DNA of 64,000 nt from Nymphaea colorata (lineage: Eukaryota; Streptophyta; Magnoliopsida; Nymphaeales; Nymphaeaceae), in NCBI RefSeq assembly GCF_008831285.2, contig NC_045138.2, forward strand, positions 27,933,934 to 27,997,933, given 5' to 3'. Shown here one piece after another: positions 31,101-43,000 of this stretch. The translations under genes were made by a program, and so were the position numbers. Each line of letters opens with the position of its first letter. The stretch's first letter is position 1. Under the pieces are notes generated by a model. That model searched no databases. It saw nothing but the letters and a program-made list of their open reading frames with translations, and was not told the DNA's origin.

Positions 31101-33114
31101 AGGGCACTCGTGATTGGATGTCCTAAACCAGGAGGCTAGCCTATGGTACAACTAGTCATGATCAGACTCAAAGTTACTGCCACTTAGCCATGGGAACACT
31201 AGTTCCTGCGTCCCACCATGGGCTGCATTCGAGTGCAACGGGCAAAAAAATGACTATTTACATATATTTTGAATTTATTGAAATATGAGTTACTCCGATC
31301 CAGTTTATGGTAGTCATTTCTTTAGGAAAAAAAGTGAAAATTTAGAGGATTTTGTTGTCCATAAACTGGTTAGATTTGAAAAAGCACACGCTGTCTCTCC
31401 CTCCCACACTTGTAGACATGTTAATCGAAAGTAGTTACATGCGTTCGCTTGTACACAATATAATAGAAAGGTGAAAACGCTTGACACCTGCTCTAAAGTG
31501 GGCCAGGGGTCCACATAGCTGTGCACGGTGTAGTGTACCGATATCGTAACCCTTTGCATATTACCTTAGTTCTGCTGATGCTCCAACGTCCACCCTCATG
31601 AAGGTTGTGAATGAGCCCAAGTCTGTGTAGTTATTATAAAGGAGGTTATGCCCTGCGATAGGTCGAAGCTCCAAAGCGGAGATGAAAGGGACGGCCGCGG
31701 TGGTTTTCACAAGGCATACGCTCATGGTCGTCGTGTTCGCCCGGCTCCCAAACTCCGTCCAGTACATATGAGTCGCATTGTCCAACTTGATGGTCTCCCA
31801 GAAATCAACACCCAGGTAGAGGTCGAAGCTGAGCGCAGCGTTACTTGCCGGCACTCCATCATAATTGCCGTGCATGAAGTATGCTCGCACCAAATAGTTG
31901 GTTCCTTGATCCACTGGCAGCGAGTAGCAATTCCTCTTGTAATCAGGAAAGTATCTGAGCGTCTGGTAGATCTTCGGAATACTTTTTAGTGCAGCGTCAA
32001 TTTGCTTGTTGAGTCCGCTGTCTATGAATTCATTGTCTGAGACGTAATAGAGACCGATGTCACTGGTATAGGTTGAACCGTCCGGGACACCGCAATCGAT
32101 GCTGAGAAAACCTGTTACTTACGAATGAAGATAAAAAAAGTTAAAGTTTGGGAAACAATACCCTTTTTGACTCCCTGTTTGTTATTGACTTCATATATAT
32201 ACAAGTCGTATTGAGGATGTGAATGCGGCTGTGCACCCAAGCGAGTTAACTCTACATCGAACTCGCTCAATAAACTTGACTGAAACTAGATTCGTTTATT
32301 AAACTAGTTGAGTTTGAGTTAAGAAATGAACTCGACAACTTAAACCAGTAGAGTCGACTCAGTCGAGTTCGAACGGACTCAAGCTCGAGCCGATTTCAAG
32401 TTCCTTTCAAAACACTTGAGTGGAGTTCAAGCGGACTCAACTAGGCTTGAACTCACTCATGAACAGCTCTAGATGTGAATAAGTGGAAAAGATCCTATCG
32501 TGGATCTGATTTCGATTCATTTAATCGAAATTGATCAAGAAACTCCATTCTAATTATTAGATAAAATCGGCTTCACATGCAAAATACATTCTTATAACCA
32601 GATTTGAACTCAAGGCCGAAATTCAATTAAACTATATATACATGCCAAACAATTAAGAAATAGGAAAATTATTAAAAACCATACCATATAGATCTTTTAA
32701 CTAAAAGAATGACTACCATGTGGCGCTCTTATGAAGTCGAAGGAGGACCAATATTCGTCATTCGTTCATTCATGGAAAAAAATCACCTATAAAAACTTGA
32801 GGCAGGCCAGTCATTCCAGAGATGCCGTTATGAGTACCCTAGCTCGATCTCAGTTTGTCCATTATAACGAAAAAATTAAAAAAAGAATTAGAACACTAGC
32901 GCTCGCCAGTGGCTTCGGAAGATCACTTGGCCTTTCGGTGAAGCAGCAAATTCTTTATAAGCAAGGGGAGAGGGAGAGAGTTTGATGAAGTTCTAGTCGA
33001 CACAGTGGGAGGGATGAGAGGGGCGTTCTTACCTTCCTGGGCAGCAACTAGGAGCAGAGTAAAGGAGTGGCAGAGCAGAAGGAAGATACCAGAAGGGTTG
33101 ATCATCGTAGACAT
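27654..33114 (-). CDS. Gene C: malectin-like LRR receptor Ser/Thr kinase, complete
   Basis: Exons: 33114-33033, 32111-31565, 31093-30636, 30379-30241, 30145-30074, 29970-29899, 29778-29698, 29599-29433, 29265-29054, 28946-28820, 28527-28468, 28385-28196, 28080-27654. Phases agree, giving 877 aa. Signal peptide 1-27, malectin-like ectodomain to about 362, A-D-P-C motif, three LRR exons, a membrane span after K-K-K-N (I-I-I-A-G-V-V core), then K-K-K-R-K. The kinase has G572-x-G574-x-x-G577, Lys593, H687-R-D689 and D707-F-G, ending Y-P-S-A-R. Intron 1 (about 0.9 kb) carries a MITE. Intron 2 is about 360 bp longer than in D. From LRR to stop it is almost identical to D, but exon 3 differs strongly. 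Two further in-frame ATGs precede the chosen start. Confidence 0.92.
28122..28173. repeat. (GT)n(GA)n microsatellite in intron 12 of gene C
   Basis: A GT-rich tract runs into a GA tract within the last intron of C. On the minus strand it produces spurious S-L and T-H runs. The same compound repeat, seemingly of identical length, is in D at about 59125-59176. Confidence 0.85.
32225..32471. mobile_element. hAT-like MITE in intron 1 of gene C
   Basis: A roughly 247-bp CGAGT-rich unit flanked by GATGTGAAT at 32216-32224 and 32472-32480, orthologous to the units in B and D. Confidence 0.6.
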
Positions 33115-33482
33115 CGGCAGCACCATAGAGCACTCTTTGAATTTCTCAAACATCGGCCTAAAAGCACATGTGGCGCACGCAACTCACTCTCACAACTTTG
33201 AGGAGACAGATTTGTGTATGTTACTGTAAACAAGTTTCTCCTTTTATTGTTCCAGTCGCCTGTTTATCCACAAGCTCGAAAAAGTCCAGGTCTACCATCA
33301 TCGTCCAAGACGGGTTGAATGTATTGCACCACAATTTACGTTCGCTAGCTTTGACCGACTGTTCCACATCCCATTCAGTCTCCATCTTTGGAAACTTCTA
33401 TGGCAGTACGTACTTCTCAAGTAAGGAGGAGTTTAAAGGAGGGTGGAAACAGCAGAAGTGCTGAGGGCTAATTAACACCATG
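33115..33482. promoter_or_regulatory. Head-to-head spacer (putative bidirectional promoter) between gene C and pseudogene I
   Basis: The start of gene C (minus) and the former start ATG of pseudogene I (plus, about 33481) lie about 370 bp apart, facing outwards. The right half matches the promoter of gene E, including the CTGAGGGCTAATTAACACCA block just before the ATG. The left half matches the leaders of B and D. This implies an ancestral divergent gene pair. Promoter activity is inferred. Confidence 0.5.
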
Positions 33483-34085
33483 ACTTCTGTCTGATCTATG
33501 AAATTAGGAAATTGTCAAGCAGCTTTAAAGATCGTTGCCATCCTTTTTAGAAAATCTACCATATTTGTCCCGTGGTGAGTTCATCTTTTAATATTACGGT
33601 CAAGGTGGTCAATTAACAGTCTTTCTCAGTAACCTTAATTTTTCCTTTTTTCCTTTCATGAATTCAGAGATTTGTCAAGCAATAATTTGTCAGATCAATT
33701 CCAAGTGGTTTGGAAGAAATGAAGGTAAATGGGGAACTCAAGTTGAGGTTGGATACTGTTTGCTTTTTTTTTTTCTATTTGGCTTCTATCTCTTCATTGA
33801 AGTGCACTAAAAACCTTTACCTCATTGGCCACGTTTTTTTCCAACGGTCGAGCACAATCCTCACCTATGCCAACAAAATCCCTGCTACCAAGGAAAAGCT
33901 AGTAAGAAGAGAAATCGAACAATTATAAGTGTGTTCGTCAGTAGTGGCTGCTATAGTAGATCATCGGTGTTCATCACAATCAGTCAAAGGGAAAACTGCA
34001 AGCTCTACCTTCAATTATATGCCTATAAGCCTTAAGCAGTTCTCTTAAGCGCATCATAATGAGAATTAAGAGTGCAATTGTTTCT

Positions 34086-34141
<56 letters not shown>

Positions 34142-34330
34142 TAATTGTTACTTTTTATGATGAAAACAACAATCAAGGGCCGAACTTAAGAGCAAGTGGA
34201 AAAATCTGCAGTTTCACTTCCGATGAAGTTGTGGAAATCACCAACAACTCTGAGAGAGTAATAGGCAAAGGCGGATCCTAAACCGTCTTTTATGGCCGAC
34301 AGCCGGATGGCCAAGAAGTTGTCATTTTTC
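33481..34330 (+). pseudogene. Pseudogene I: E-type receptor fragments (LRR, TM, P-loop exons)
   Basis: After an ATG at the E-type start context, coding similarity jumps to the end of exon 6 (about 33520-33572), exon 7 (about 33667-33750), exon 8 (about 33841-34000) and exon 9 (about 34160-34330). Exon 7 lacks one G within the L-S-G motif. Exon 8 is frameshifted. Exon 9 has a TAA right after the G-K-G-G-S of the P-loop. The signal peptide body, malectin-like ectodomain and the rest of the kinase are absent. It is a decayed head-to-head partner of gene C. Confidence 0.82.
34089..34136. repeat. (AT)n microsatellite
   Basis: About 24 AT units lie in the former intron 8 of pseudogene I. The corresponding site in gene E (about 21508) has only a short non-repetitive ATATGTATATT. 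Confidence 0.9.
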
Positions 34331-35270
34331 TAAGGTTTTGGATATGAGTCCGAGGCCTATATGTACAACATGCTTCGAATCATGAGTTACGCATATGAGA
34401 TAACTTCTTCTCGATTTAGATTTTAAGTGGTAGGAAAAGGTTAACAAGGACCTTTCTCGGCTGAGCTTGTTGGCATGTGTTCATGGCTCTGCGGGTTGGA
34501 CCTCGATCGTCGATCGGGTCCCATATATTTTTTCCTGAAGGGGCAGCTGTTTACGTTGGATCTGATTCCCGTTGTGATATGCGGATCTCAGATCCGACGA
34601 ATTGAGGTCCCCTCTTTATCTGCCACATAATGAAGCATCTCAAATCCTCAACATTACACAATAGTGAAATCTAACGTTTGTTTACCTATGTGGATGCCAC
34701 ATAAAAGGGATTTCAGATCAGCTTCAGTTGTAGGATCTGAGGGTATCTAACACACTTAAAACAAGCTTCAAGGTGTCGCTGCCCAATTCTATAGCCTATT
34801 TTATTTAAATCTCAGATCTTACATGTCCTGCACCTGTATATATTTTCATTAGATTTGAATACCTCGTTAACGAAAATCTCATTTTCCGATAAACACCTCT
34901 AGGAAAGGAATTTGTTTCCTTTGAAATGGAAAAACACACTTTTAATTTAGATACTTTATTTTCTTCATAGTCGATTCCTTCATTTTTTTCACTGGCCCAT
35001 CCTTGACAATATATTTTGCTTTTTTACACATCATGTAAGCATGTATTCAACCTTGTTGTTAGTCTCTATGTACTCACTGTTTTACATTCTCTTTTGCTTA
35101 TAAGATTGCTTCATAAACGCATTCACATCCCTGCTTCCTAAACATTCTTTTATGCTCATTAAATGGATTTTACTTCCCGTATCACCCTCCGAATCCATTT
35201 CACATGCCTTGCAGCTATGGTCTAAAACATCTTCAGTTGTCCACTTCGTAACATTCATGAATGGCCGCTT
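34331..35270. other. Unassigned insertion or unique spacer
   Basis: No similarity to the receptor genes or to other parts of the window was noticed. It has no long open frame. It includes a moderately GC-rich patch at 34490-34620 and then AT-rich DNA. It might be a remnant of an unrecognised transposon. Confidence 0.4.
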
Positions 35271-35374
35271 TTACGTGGCACGACATCTCTTGATGAAGGT
35301 CAAGAGTAGAGATGAGAACCTGATCGAAAGTGAAAACGAGAAGACCTATTCGATACAGTGGGGAGGGAATGGAG

Positions 35375-35591
35375 TGTTGGTGTATGGAACTTGATCTATA
35401 CTGGACACTCATATGCATATGGTGGTTCGTGGGCATTAGCCACCGACGAAAGTGTTTGTGTTCATCTGAGTGTGAATAGTGAAAGATGCTTGCGACCGTG
35501 GATGTAAGAGATTGTTACTCTGACTCTTCCTTGTTGCTTCTAACCTCCTCTTGAGAGTGTGAGATGAGAGTTTTGTGTGTTGTTCCTAACA
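35375..35591. mobile_element. Solo LTR of the same copia family as the element at 52963-56510
   Basis: Begins TGTTGGTGTATGGAACTTGA and ends GTTGTTCCTAACA, like the 282-bp 3' LTR at 56229-56510 but with internal deletions (217 bp). Only GAG flanks both sides, so a clean 5-bp target duplication was not found. It sits at the exon 1/intron 1 edge of pseudogene K'. Confidence 0.82.
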
Positions 35592-35697
35592 GAGAGGGGT
35601 GTCCTCTCTTTCTGGGCAGCATCTAGGAGCAAAGAAGAAGAGTGGCAGAGCAGAAGCTATGATGCCAAAAGGGTTGATCATCATAGACATTATCAGC
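35592..35697 (-). pseudogene. Pseudogene K': receptor signal-peptide exon disabled by a solo LTR
   Basis: Minus-strand remnant of exon 1 (M-S-M-M-I-N-P-F-G followed by a frameshifted Leu/Phe-rich stretch). The splice donor seen in gene A is lost (the conserved ACC at the donor is CTC here), and the solo LTR follows directly. Intron-1-like sequence on the other side of the LTR (about 35270-35374) matches 5130-5230 of gene A. The upstream leader with the duplicated motif is kept at about 35745-35805. Confidence 0.75.
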
Positions 35698-35809
35698 ACC
35701 AGATGCTGTTGATCTGCGACCTTTCCTGTGTGAACAGAGACGACTAACATCTTATAACTGTGAGCCATTGACGACTAACATCTCATAACAGAGAGCCATT
35801 GACGACAGC

Positions 35810-38198
35810 TTGGAAATAGTTAATGAGTTTTTAAAGATGGTTCCATAGATTTAGCTGTTGGGGTTACTTATCTCCATGGATTGCAAATCCCTCAATTATA
35901 AGAGTAGCGATAACAATTCTTTCTTTATCTTTAGCAAGTTGCTACTTGCCAGTTGTATGGGATATAGACGTTATCTCTTGTTTCTTTCTTTAAATATCTC
36001 TTGTACCTTCTTGTAAAGAAATCAAGATATTCTAGTCTCTCCTTAAGCATTATCCTTTACCATTAACATTACCATCCAGTAATAAGGCCTTAACTTCGTC
36101 ACATGGCTGTCAGGGGCTTTATTTTCCGTTAAATGTACTTTTTTTTTTAAACTTTAACCTTACAAGTCTCCTATTTTCCTTTCATCTCTTCATGGTTCAG
36201 AGATATTTTAGTCATTTGCCACCCGAGCATTGACTTGAGCTCTCGAGAGCTCAGAATCAATCCTGCTTCATTATTGGTGGTGAACTTCTAAGGTTGACTT
36301 CCACCAGTGAAATTGTAGAATAGTCATTTAGAGTTGGGCCACAAGAAACCTTCTACGAAGAAAGAAACTGTGGAGTAGTCGCTTCTTGTTCTCAAATCAA
36401 TCGACCTTGTACTGAGTGTCACCAATTGACATAAATTATGTAGGTAAGAAGACTTCAATAGGAAACGGGGAGTTCTCACAACTTGTATCTACTTGTAGTT
36501 GCCTTTCAATGCTCAACGAGTTGGTAAAAATGTTTTTAAATTGCTGTCCACTTGGAACCTGAGGTGTAGTTATGGCCTCATTTTGAAAATTTTTCTCTAA
36601 TAAAATGAGCCTCTATATGTTTTGTTCGCTGATGATATACAAGGTTGACCCCAATATATACAATTGTCATGTTGTCACATTTTCATTCTACTGGATAGGT
36701 GATGTCTATGCACATATCATTTATTTAAGCCTTCAACCAAACAATTTCGCAAGTACATGTAGCCATTGTTCTAGACTTAGCCTCGGCACATGATCTATCA
36801 CGATTCACATTCCTGATATATCACAAAAATTACAGATAATCTTTTCCCAAGTCAGTGAAGGTCCATATACCAATCCACAAGATAGTTAACTTGCAAATGC
36901 AAATAAGTATTCAGAAAAAGTCCAACTAACAGGTCATGTTTGTTTATCACGAAAAATCCAATTATTAATGATTGTTTCTGAATGGCTACATGTTTCTTTA
37001 CAATTTGTCTAGGAGGAAAATTATTGGCCGAATCTTCGATTGTGCTTGTTGTAGATATCATGTTGAAGAACTAGACTCCGTTTGAAATGTGTCGGGTGCA
37101 GATATCATGTTGAAGAACTAGACTCCGTTTGAAATGTGTCGGGTGCAGTTTGAAATGGACAAGGCAGAGATGAACAATCTATATGATAACCCAGTTGGGG
37201 ATGAAAAATTGCTCGAACCAAGGGGAAGGTATTGTGGTTGGTTTAAGGCTTTCAACTATTTGAAATCAGCTTTCCTTTTGATATCTTGTTCTGTTTGTCT
37301 TTATTTTTATTAGTTCAACAATGTATAGGACAAGGTCTAGGTGTTTTTCAGCTAAGCCAGCTTTCCTTTTCCCCCTTTCTTCTCAATAAGATGCCACAAT
37401 TTTGTTACTTTTTATGTCATCTCTAAGTACACAGGCATTCATCTTCTCCTCCATGCATTGGTTTTCGAGTTATGTTTCTTTTAAGTTATTGCCTTGCTAA
37501 ATTTTTCTGTAGTATGTTTTTTTACTTTGTGTATGACAATTTGTCCCCACTGATTGTTAGTGCCTTTTTAGCCCTTCTAAGTTTTCCATATTGACCCAGT
37601 GCATCTTCCTTCCTTTTGTTAATACATGTTGTGAGTTCTACATCCTGTTTGATAACATGAATGAGTCTAGAAAGAAAAATGTGTTTATAAATGACAAAGA
37701 AAAGAAATAATTTTTTAATATTTTCATCAAACTTACCACCAAAGGTGGTGAACATAAGAGAAAAATAGGAAATCTGTCAAATTAAAGACTGTTGTCCTTG
37801 TAAAGCTTGGTGGTCAGGGCTCACTCACAAACCTTCTTACCAAATCTCAATTTAGTGTGAAACAAACTCAATTTAGAGCTCAAACGACTTAACTAAGCTC
37901 ATCTCTGGTGTAACAGAAGTATACCATTTAAGAGTGCCACTTGGTATGATACTGGTTTCTAGTTGATGTTTCTTCTCCTTTTTTTTTAGACGTAGTTAAC
38001 ATTCATTTTGCAAATATCTTGATTCTTTGAAATTATTTTAGATAGAACGATATATTAACTATGAAGTTTACCACATAAGTGCGATGCCATGTTGTGAAAC
38101 AAGAGATGATTTTATATTCTTTGTTGAATACCAAGGGGAAACAGGCCAGGATGATGTAGGTCCAAACGTTGTTGAAGTAGAATCATGAATATGATGAA
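35810..38198. other. Spacer between K' and J'; no gene recognised
   Basis: 35810-36060 and 37720-38198 match the first array copy. 36060-36520 matches the gene A upstream region (5480-5940). 36520-37720 is unique in the window, AT-rich and without a supportable gene. It may contain degraded retroelement sequence, but nothing diagnostic was seen. Confidence 0.45.
37053..37146. repeat. Two perfect 47-bp tandem repeats
   Basis: Units 37053-37099 and 37100-37146 both start AGATATCATGTTGAAGAACT and appear identical. A third partial start follows. It is probably a replication-slippage duplication in unique spacer. Confidence 0.88.
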
Positions 38199-38628
38199 CG
38201 CAACAATCAAGAGAGGGAATTCAAGAGCTAGTGGAATAATCTGCACTTTGTTTTATGATGAAGTAGTGGAAATCACCCACAACTTTGAGAGAGTAATAGG
38301 TAATGGGGGATCCTGCACTCTCTTTTGTGGCCGACTTCGGGATGGCCAACAAGTTGCAGTTAAATTAATGACTGGAAGGTTTTCGCAAGGAATCAAGGAG
38401 TTCACTGACGAAGTTAATTTGTGACAGAGAAAGGCATTCGTTTGTTTTTCTATGTGACAAAGAGGAGTACATGGTGGTCATTATTTGGATCTTATTTCAG
38501 GTCGAGTTGTTCATGAAAGTTCACCACAAGTCTTTAGTGTCCTTTCTTGAGTTATGTGATGAAGATCAGAAAATGATTCTGGTCTATGAGTACAGGAAGA
38601 AAGGAGATCTACAGATGCTGCTCTCAGG
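38199..38628 (+). pseudogene. Pseudogene J': kinase N-lobe fragment, second copy
   Basis: Exon 9-like (38199-38412) and exon 10-like (38502-38628) pieces, almost identical to J at 15901-16324. The P-loop G-N-G-G-S-C and V-A-V-K are present and no C-lobe follows. A stop sits just after the exon 9 donor, as expected for an intron. Confidence 0.85.
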
Positions 38629-38927
38629 CATCCATTTTCCTCTTAAAGCAGTCACATCTTCCATCTGAAACACACATACAGAGACAGAGAGAGAGAGATA
38701 TGCCCAGGACAGCCATGTGACGAAGTTAAATTAAGAAGAACGAGTTGCGTGCGGCGCTCGGAATGGCAACATCTATCCAACCATCTTTTAAAACTCATTT
38801 GACTTGATCCAAGCTGTTGTCGGTGGCTCTCAGTTATAAGATGTTAGCCGCCAATGGCTGTCAGTTATAAGATGTTACCTCTGTTCATACAGGAAAGGTA
38901 TCAGAGAAACAGCATGTGATGCTGCCG

Positions 38928-39009
38928 ATGTTCATGATGGTAAACTCTTTTGGTATCTTCCTTCTGCTCTGCCACTCCTCTACTCTGCTCCTAGCTACTG
39001 CCCAAAAAG
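38928..39009 (+). other. Orphan or alternative first exon with signal peptide, upstream of F
   Basis: Copy of the exon at 16629-16710, with Val for Ile at one residue. It has an open 82-bp frame and an intact GTAAGG donor in phase 1. The leader motif pair lies at 38820-38878. Its conservation in both array copies fits either recent duplication or function. Confidence 0.6.
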
Positions 39010-40044
39010 GTAAGGACACCCCTTTCATCCCTCCCCACTGTACTGTCTCTCTCTCTCTCGCTTGCTCTCTCTCACTCGCTCGCTTAAAGAAGAATTTGCT
39101 GCTTCACTGGAAGGCAACTGATTAAAGATCTGCTGAAACCACTTAGGATTCCGTTGTGTGACTGTGTCCACTATGAGATAATGGTCAAACTCGCGTTTAG
39201 CTAGGGTTCTGTTATCGTGATTCTTGTGTTCCAAAGGGTGAACGGCATCTCTCGAAAGTCAGCCCTGCCTCAACTTTTATATGGGTGATTTTTATCATGA
39301 ATCAAGGGATGATGAAATTTCCCCCTTAGAAATCCATCTCGTCTCATCTCAATTATCTTTAAAAATGTGGCAGCTCATGAAGATTTTGGAGGACGATTAG
39401 TTATCTCATGAATCAAAAACTGGGAACCAGTTTCTCCGTCTCAATTTACTCAAATAATGCGCCTCAGCTTTTTGATAGGAAAATTTGTGTGGCATACATC
39501 AGGCGTAGTGAAAAAGTTAGTGATGTCGGTTTTATTCTGCAAAGTGCCAACGAAAGGGAAATATCAAGCTACATGACAAACTTGTATCTTGGCGACGTGA
39601 AGAAGTAACACTTTTATCAACGTTGCAAATGAAATTCCAGATCAGACAATTTTAGAATCAAACCAGGTTTTTCATCTTCATGTGGAAATGCTGGTAGGTG
39701 AATGCCCATGCTTTTTCTCGTCAACAAAATACATTAAGAAAAAGAAAATGGCTTAGTAGTTTTGTCTCCAAAACCAGGTTTTGAAGAGGCTTCGGAACGG
39801 CCCCGAACATGTGGGGTCATATTTTTCAAATTTTTTGTATTAAACCTTTAGCTTTCTAGAACCCGTATATATGGACAAGTACGGGTTGGATGTGTTCCAC
39901 CACAATTCAACGTTAGCATGACCGACTTGTTCCACATCCCATTCAGTCTCCCTCTTTTGGAACGTCTATGGCAGCACGCTCCCAAGGTAGGAGGGGTTTA
40001 AAGTAAGGTGGAAGAAGCTGCAGTACTGAGGGCTAATTAACACC
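39010..40044. other. Spacer before F, copy of 16711-17801
   Basis: Near-identical to the spacer upstream of gene E, with a few small deletions (for example about 55 bp absent near 39142 relative to the first copy) and a (TC)n tract at about 39046-39073. No gene seen. Confidence 0.5.
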
Positions 40045-43000
40045 ATGAGCAACCTATGTGGCTTCTTGCTTTGGCTTTTATATTCTGCTGCTTCTGCTCC
40101 GCTCCTGGCCGCTGCTCAACAAGGTACTTGTTCTTTTTTATCCTCCTCTCTCGGATGCCTCAATTAAGGAAGTCTTCCTTCTCTTTTTAATTTTGTCAAT
40201 AAATTTGGCGAGCATCCCGCAGTACTTTGTACAAAGATAGCAATGTGGGTGAACTAGATCCCATCAAACCTAATTTTCAAAAGGCTTATCCTGGATTTTT
40301 TTTTTTTTTTTCACAAATCTCTAAGCTTACATATGCAGCCTTTCATTGTGCGAACCTAGAAATTGACTTGTTTTTTTAAAGTTCTTTATAAGGATCGAAT
40401 GCCCAACAAACGAAATATCATCTACTTCATTGGAGCAAATTAATTTTAGAGTACATCAATGCGTTCAACTTAGACCGCAGAGAATTTATCCATGGAGTTC
40501 ATGCATTGAAATTTTGAAAAACGCCTCAAGATGATTAACCTTTTTAAAATGTAATCACTTGTTTTTTCTGCAATTAGTTGGCAATCATGTGCATATAGTC
40601 GCATTTCTCTTTTTTTTTTTTACTTTAAAGATTGGAGCAGAACACTGAAACTAGGCGTCCATAAATCTGCCTCAATCAATAAAGCATATTCATAAATCAC
40701 TCATTGTAGAACACTCATAGAGTGTTTCCCCTATCATATCAATCCAGTGCATCAGGTACAGGCTGATCAAAATAGAATATCTAATTCAATTTCACGACGG
40801 AAAGTGAAACACCAACAATCCATCTCAGTATCAGAAAAGTGAGATGACTCCATAGTTTTAGAGGCGCTTACGTAAAACAACAAACAAAACATAGATCCAC
40901 ACTTAATGTGAATAAATTAAATCCAGGTTAGTAGATTGAACTGGATTTCTGATCCTAATCTTGACGAAATGCATGCCCAGTTAATGAAATATTAATTCCT
41001 CTTTTATAATTGTCTGACATATCAAACTTCTGCTGCACCAGGTTTCCTCAACATCGATTGTGGGCTGCCGGCTAATTCAACCTACACAAGTGAAATCAAT
41101 CTCGATTACGTCGCTGATAGTAAATTCATAAACAATGGGATCATCAAGCAACTCCCCAACATTAATCTGCCAAAGATCTACCAGACGCTTAGATACTTCC
41201 CCGATCACAAGAGGAATTGCTATGGTCTGCCAGTGACCCAGGGCACCAACTATCTCGTCCGAGCATCCTTCATGTACGGCAACTATGATGGATCAAACAT
41301 GTCCCCGAGTTTCAAACTCTACCTTGGAGTTGATCTTTGGGAGACCGTCACGTTACAGAATGCAGCTCAAATGTATTGGACCGAGATTTTCGGCAGCGCA
41401 GTAACGGGAAACATGAGTGTTTGCCTCGTTAACACTTCAACGGGCGTGCCCTTCATTTCTGGCTTGGAGCTCCGTCCGCTCACTGGTGCCGATGGTTATA
41501 AGGTGAATGCCACATCTTCACTTGTTACCTTTCAGAGAATAGACGTTGGAGGAAGGGAACCCGTGAGGTAACTAATTAAGCAACTTCCATCTCAGTCTCT
41601 CTTTTCTTTTTCTTTTAAAGAATAGGGAGTTGTTGTTCATCATAAATCAAACATTTAGCTATATATATACACACACACATATATTCTCAAATTAGCTTGA
41701 TTGTAAGTATTTTTGTTTTTCTAAGATCCAAAATGAGATTGCTTGAGCACACACGCACACCTACTTAATTTCTGTCCTAGTTTATCTTGATTGGACATTA
41801 AAGGTATATTACTTGTTCCCCAATAACAAAATACTTTTTTCTACAAATAAGGCATACTTGATTTCATCGATAAATCTATTATCTTCTCTTTGAGTTCTAA
41901 TATCTATAACCATACAAAGCCCTATACAAACCATTTCTGCTTCAGTTGCCATCCAGGATCGGTATATTAAAGTTTATATTCTATAGGTACCCTGACGATA
42001 AATTTGACAGAATATGGAGCCCTGACTCTGCCAAAAACGGCACCCGCATCAGCACCAACATGGCTCTAAAGCCGCAGCTGTACCCTCGGTTCTACCCGCC
42101 CTTTACCGTAATGCGAACCGCAGTAAACTCTTCCAGCCCCATACCTATAACTTTTTCAGGTAAGCCAGACGATTCCTACCATTGGGTATTCTACTTTGCC
42201 GAGGTACTGCCGCCCACGGCACGGGCCATAGGAATTTGACCATAAAGCTGAACGGTGATGACTGGTACGGGCCCATCGCTCTGGAGTACCGTGACATTAT
42301 GGCCATCTTCACAAGGTTTCCCGGTCGGTCTGACCAGTATTCTTTTACGGTGGAGGCAAGCAACGGTTCTGACTACGGCCCTATCCTCAACGCCTAGGAG
42401 GTTTTCAGGTTCGTCCAGCCCAGCGCCGCTGCAACTCTTCCTCAAGATGGTAATGTTTGCACAAGAGTTCTTCTTTGCCGGTTTTTTTTGTATCTTTTTT
42501 GATTAATTTTTCTAAGTTTTTGTTCTGAAGCTTGATATGCTAACTTCTATTTGACAAGTATTCTGACTAATTACTAGCTAGGCCCTCTTTCATAAACATT
42601 CCGCCACCAAGTCCCAATTGCAGTGACCTAGCTGCTGCTCCCATTTCCCTTCTCTTACACATTATGTACTTTATTGGCAGTTGCTGCTATCAAGGCTGTG
42701 AAAGACTACTACAAAATAGAGAAGAATTGGAATGCGGATCCTTGTTTACCTACGGATGCTCCTTGGGAAGGCTTGTCCTGCAACTTTGACAATCCATCAT
42801 CTCCAAGAATAGAATCCCTGTAAGTGTTTAATTCCACTCATTTACACACAGACACCAGTTTGATCCACTAAATAATCCACATATAGTTGATTACCACTTG
42901 CAACGAAGCAAGCTTGGTGGTTGACATGCGATCATTTGGTCCGACCTTCAATGGTGAGATTGCAAAATTTTGTTATTTGCAGGGATCTGTCTAATGGTGG

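Noticed and set aside
36520-37760. Small frames possibly from a degraded retroelement
   Set aside because: No reverse transcriptase, integrase or LTR end could be recognised, so no element is called.
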